DNA from: an uncultured Bacteroides sp.
GTDB lineage: Bacteria; Bacteroidota; Bacteroidia; Bacteroidales; Bacteroidaceae
Reading direction: 5' to 3'
DNA length: 63,520 nt
Assembly (NCBI RefSeq): GCF_910586915.1
Contig: NZ_CAJULN010000016.1
Coordinates: 1 to 63,520, forward strand
Below are positions 63,240-63,520 of the stretch, piece after piece (position 1 is the first letter of the stretch; every line of letters starts with the position of its first letter). The translations under genes and the position numbers were made by a program. The notes under the pieces are model-generated. The model was given only the letters and a program-made list of their open reading frames with translations. It was not told the origin of the DNA and ran no database searches.

Positions 63240-63520
63240 CCATTTCTCTTTCATCAAATCTTCTAACTTTAGTAATTCATCACGATATTGGGCTGCTTCG
63301 ATAAATTCCAGTTTCTTGGCGGCTTCCTGCATCAGTTTGCGGGTACGTTCGATACTCTTTTCCATTTGTGCTTTGCTCATATACTGCACTATCGGATCGG
63401 CGGCGATATTGGGGCTGGCAGGTTCGACATAAGCCTGCTTTTCTTTCGGTAATTCAGTTGCTTCGGAAGTCGAATTGCCGAATACAACTAAATTTCTTGC
63501 CTTCTTAATCTGTTGCGGAG
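63234..63520 (-). CDS. uvrB: Excinuclease ABC subunit B, C-terminal end (partial)
   Basis: The window ends inside this gene. The minus strand encodes the last ~94 residues, starting PQQIKKARNLVVFG and ending with the UVR motif SIERTRKLMQEAAKKLEFIEAAQYRDEL and KLEDLMKEKWG-stop at 63234. The UVR motif binds UvrC in nucleotide-excision repair. The helicase part lies outside. I identified it by translating the window edge directly. Confidence 0.88.
   Translation of the reverse strand, partial: PQQIKKARNLVVFGNSTSEATELPKEKQAYVEPASPNIAADPIVQYMSKAQMEKSIERTRKLMQEAAKKLEFIEAAQYRDELLKLEDLMKEKWG

Overview
The window reads as chromosomal DNA of a gut Bacteroides, most likely near the thetaiotaomicron/ovatus group. 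The signs are the Bacteroidetes promoter -7 box TAnnTTTG upstream of many genes, weak or absent Shine-Dalgarno sequences, a ribosomal protein S16 with a long Ala/Glu/Lys tail, and Bacteroides-type gene neighbourhoods (a V-type ATPase operon next to a GT3 glycogen synthase, and the fucR-fucI-A-K-P cluster). I found no rRNA, tRNA, insertion sequence, prophage or CRISPR array.

Layout. 1-7.8 kb: V/A-type ATPase operon (E, DUF2764, A, B, D, I, K). 8-12.3 kb: glycogen synthase and alpha-glucan phosphorylase. 12.4-18.3 kb: a palindromic 22-bp tandem array, a TlpA-like lipoprotein, the spermidine/putrescine importer potABCD (potD frameshifted) and an AraC-regulator remnant. 18.3-20.6 kb: a DNA alkylation repair protein and an AAA-ATPase/PD-(D/E)XK protein. 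20.8-27.6 kb: complete L-fucose catabolic operon with its GntR repressor and two identical 20-bp candidate operators. 27.8-32.3 kb: S16, NhaC antiporter, two DJ-1/PfpI proteins, an HxlR regulator and a GNAT acetyltransferase. 32.4-36.9 kb: altronate to KDG to KDPG pathway (lacI-uxaA divergent from kdgK-eda) with a palindromic operator at each promoter. 37.2-42.6 kb: AspT/YidE-type transporter, His-rich small protein, TonB-dependent receptor and CDF metal exporter. 42.8-46.9 kb: a GH20 hexosaminidase pseudogene, hemerythrin/RIC protein, LuxR-type regulator and a candidate structured ncRNA. 47.2-50.5 kb: L-asparaginase and a strongly reduced trp operon (attenuator leader, trpB, trpG only). 50.6-53.5 kb: HdeD-like protein, dapL, dapF. 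53.8-60.5 kb: glmS remnant, PurF-type amidotransferase, carA, carB. 60.6-63.5 kb: manC, AlaX-type editing protein, SGNH hydrolase and the 3' end of uvrB.

How genes work together. The fucose genes take imported fucose through fuculose and fuculose-1-phosphate to DHAP and lactaldehyde, probably under FucR. The uxaA/kdgK/eda set runs the lower hexuronate pathway under one LacI-type regulator. GT3 synthase and GT35 phosphorylase form a glycogen store-and-use pair. CarA and CarB make carbamoyl phosphate beside a PRPP amidotransferase.

The main surprises are of two kinds. First, gene decay: potD (1-nt deletion), GH20 (two Gln-to-stop changes), glmS (internal deletion plus frameshift), an AraC stub, and a trp operon lacking trpE, trpD, trpC, trpF and trpA although its Trp-Trp-Trp leader peptide and terminator remain. 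Second, non-coding structure: three intergenic arrays, plus a fourth weaker one, with unrelated sequences but the same 22-bp period; in three of them the unit is a 5-bp arm, 8-bp core, 5-bp arm and 4-bp linker.
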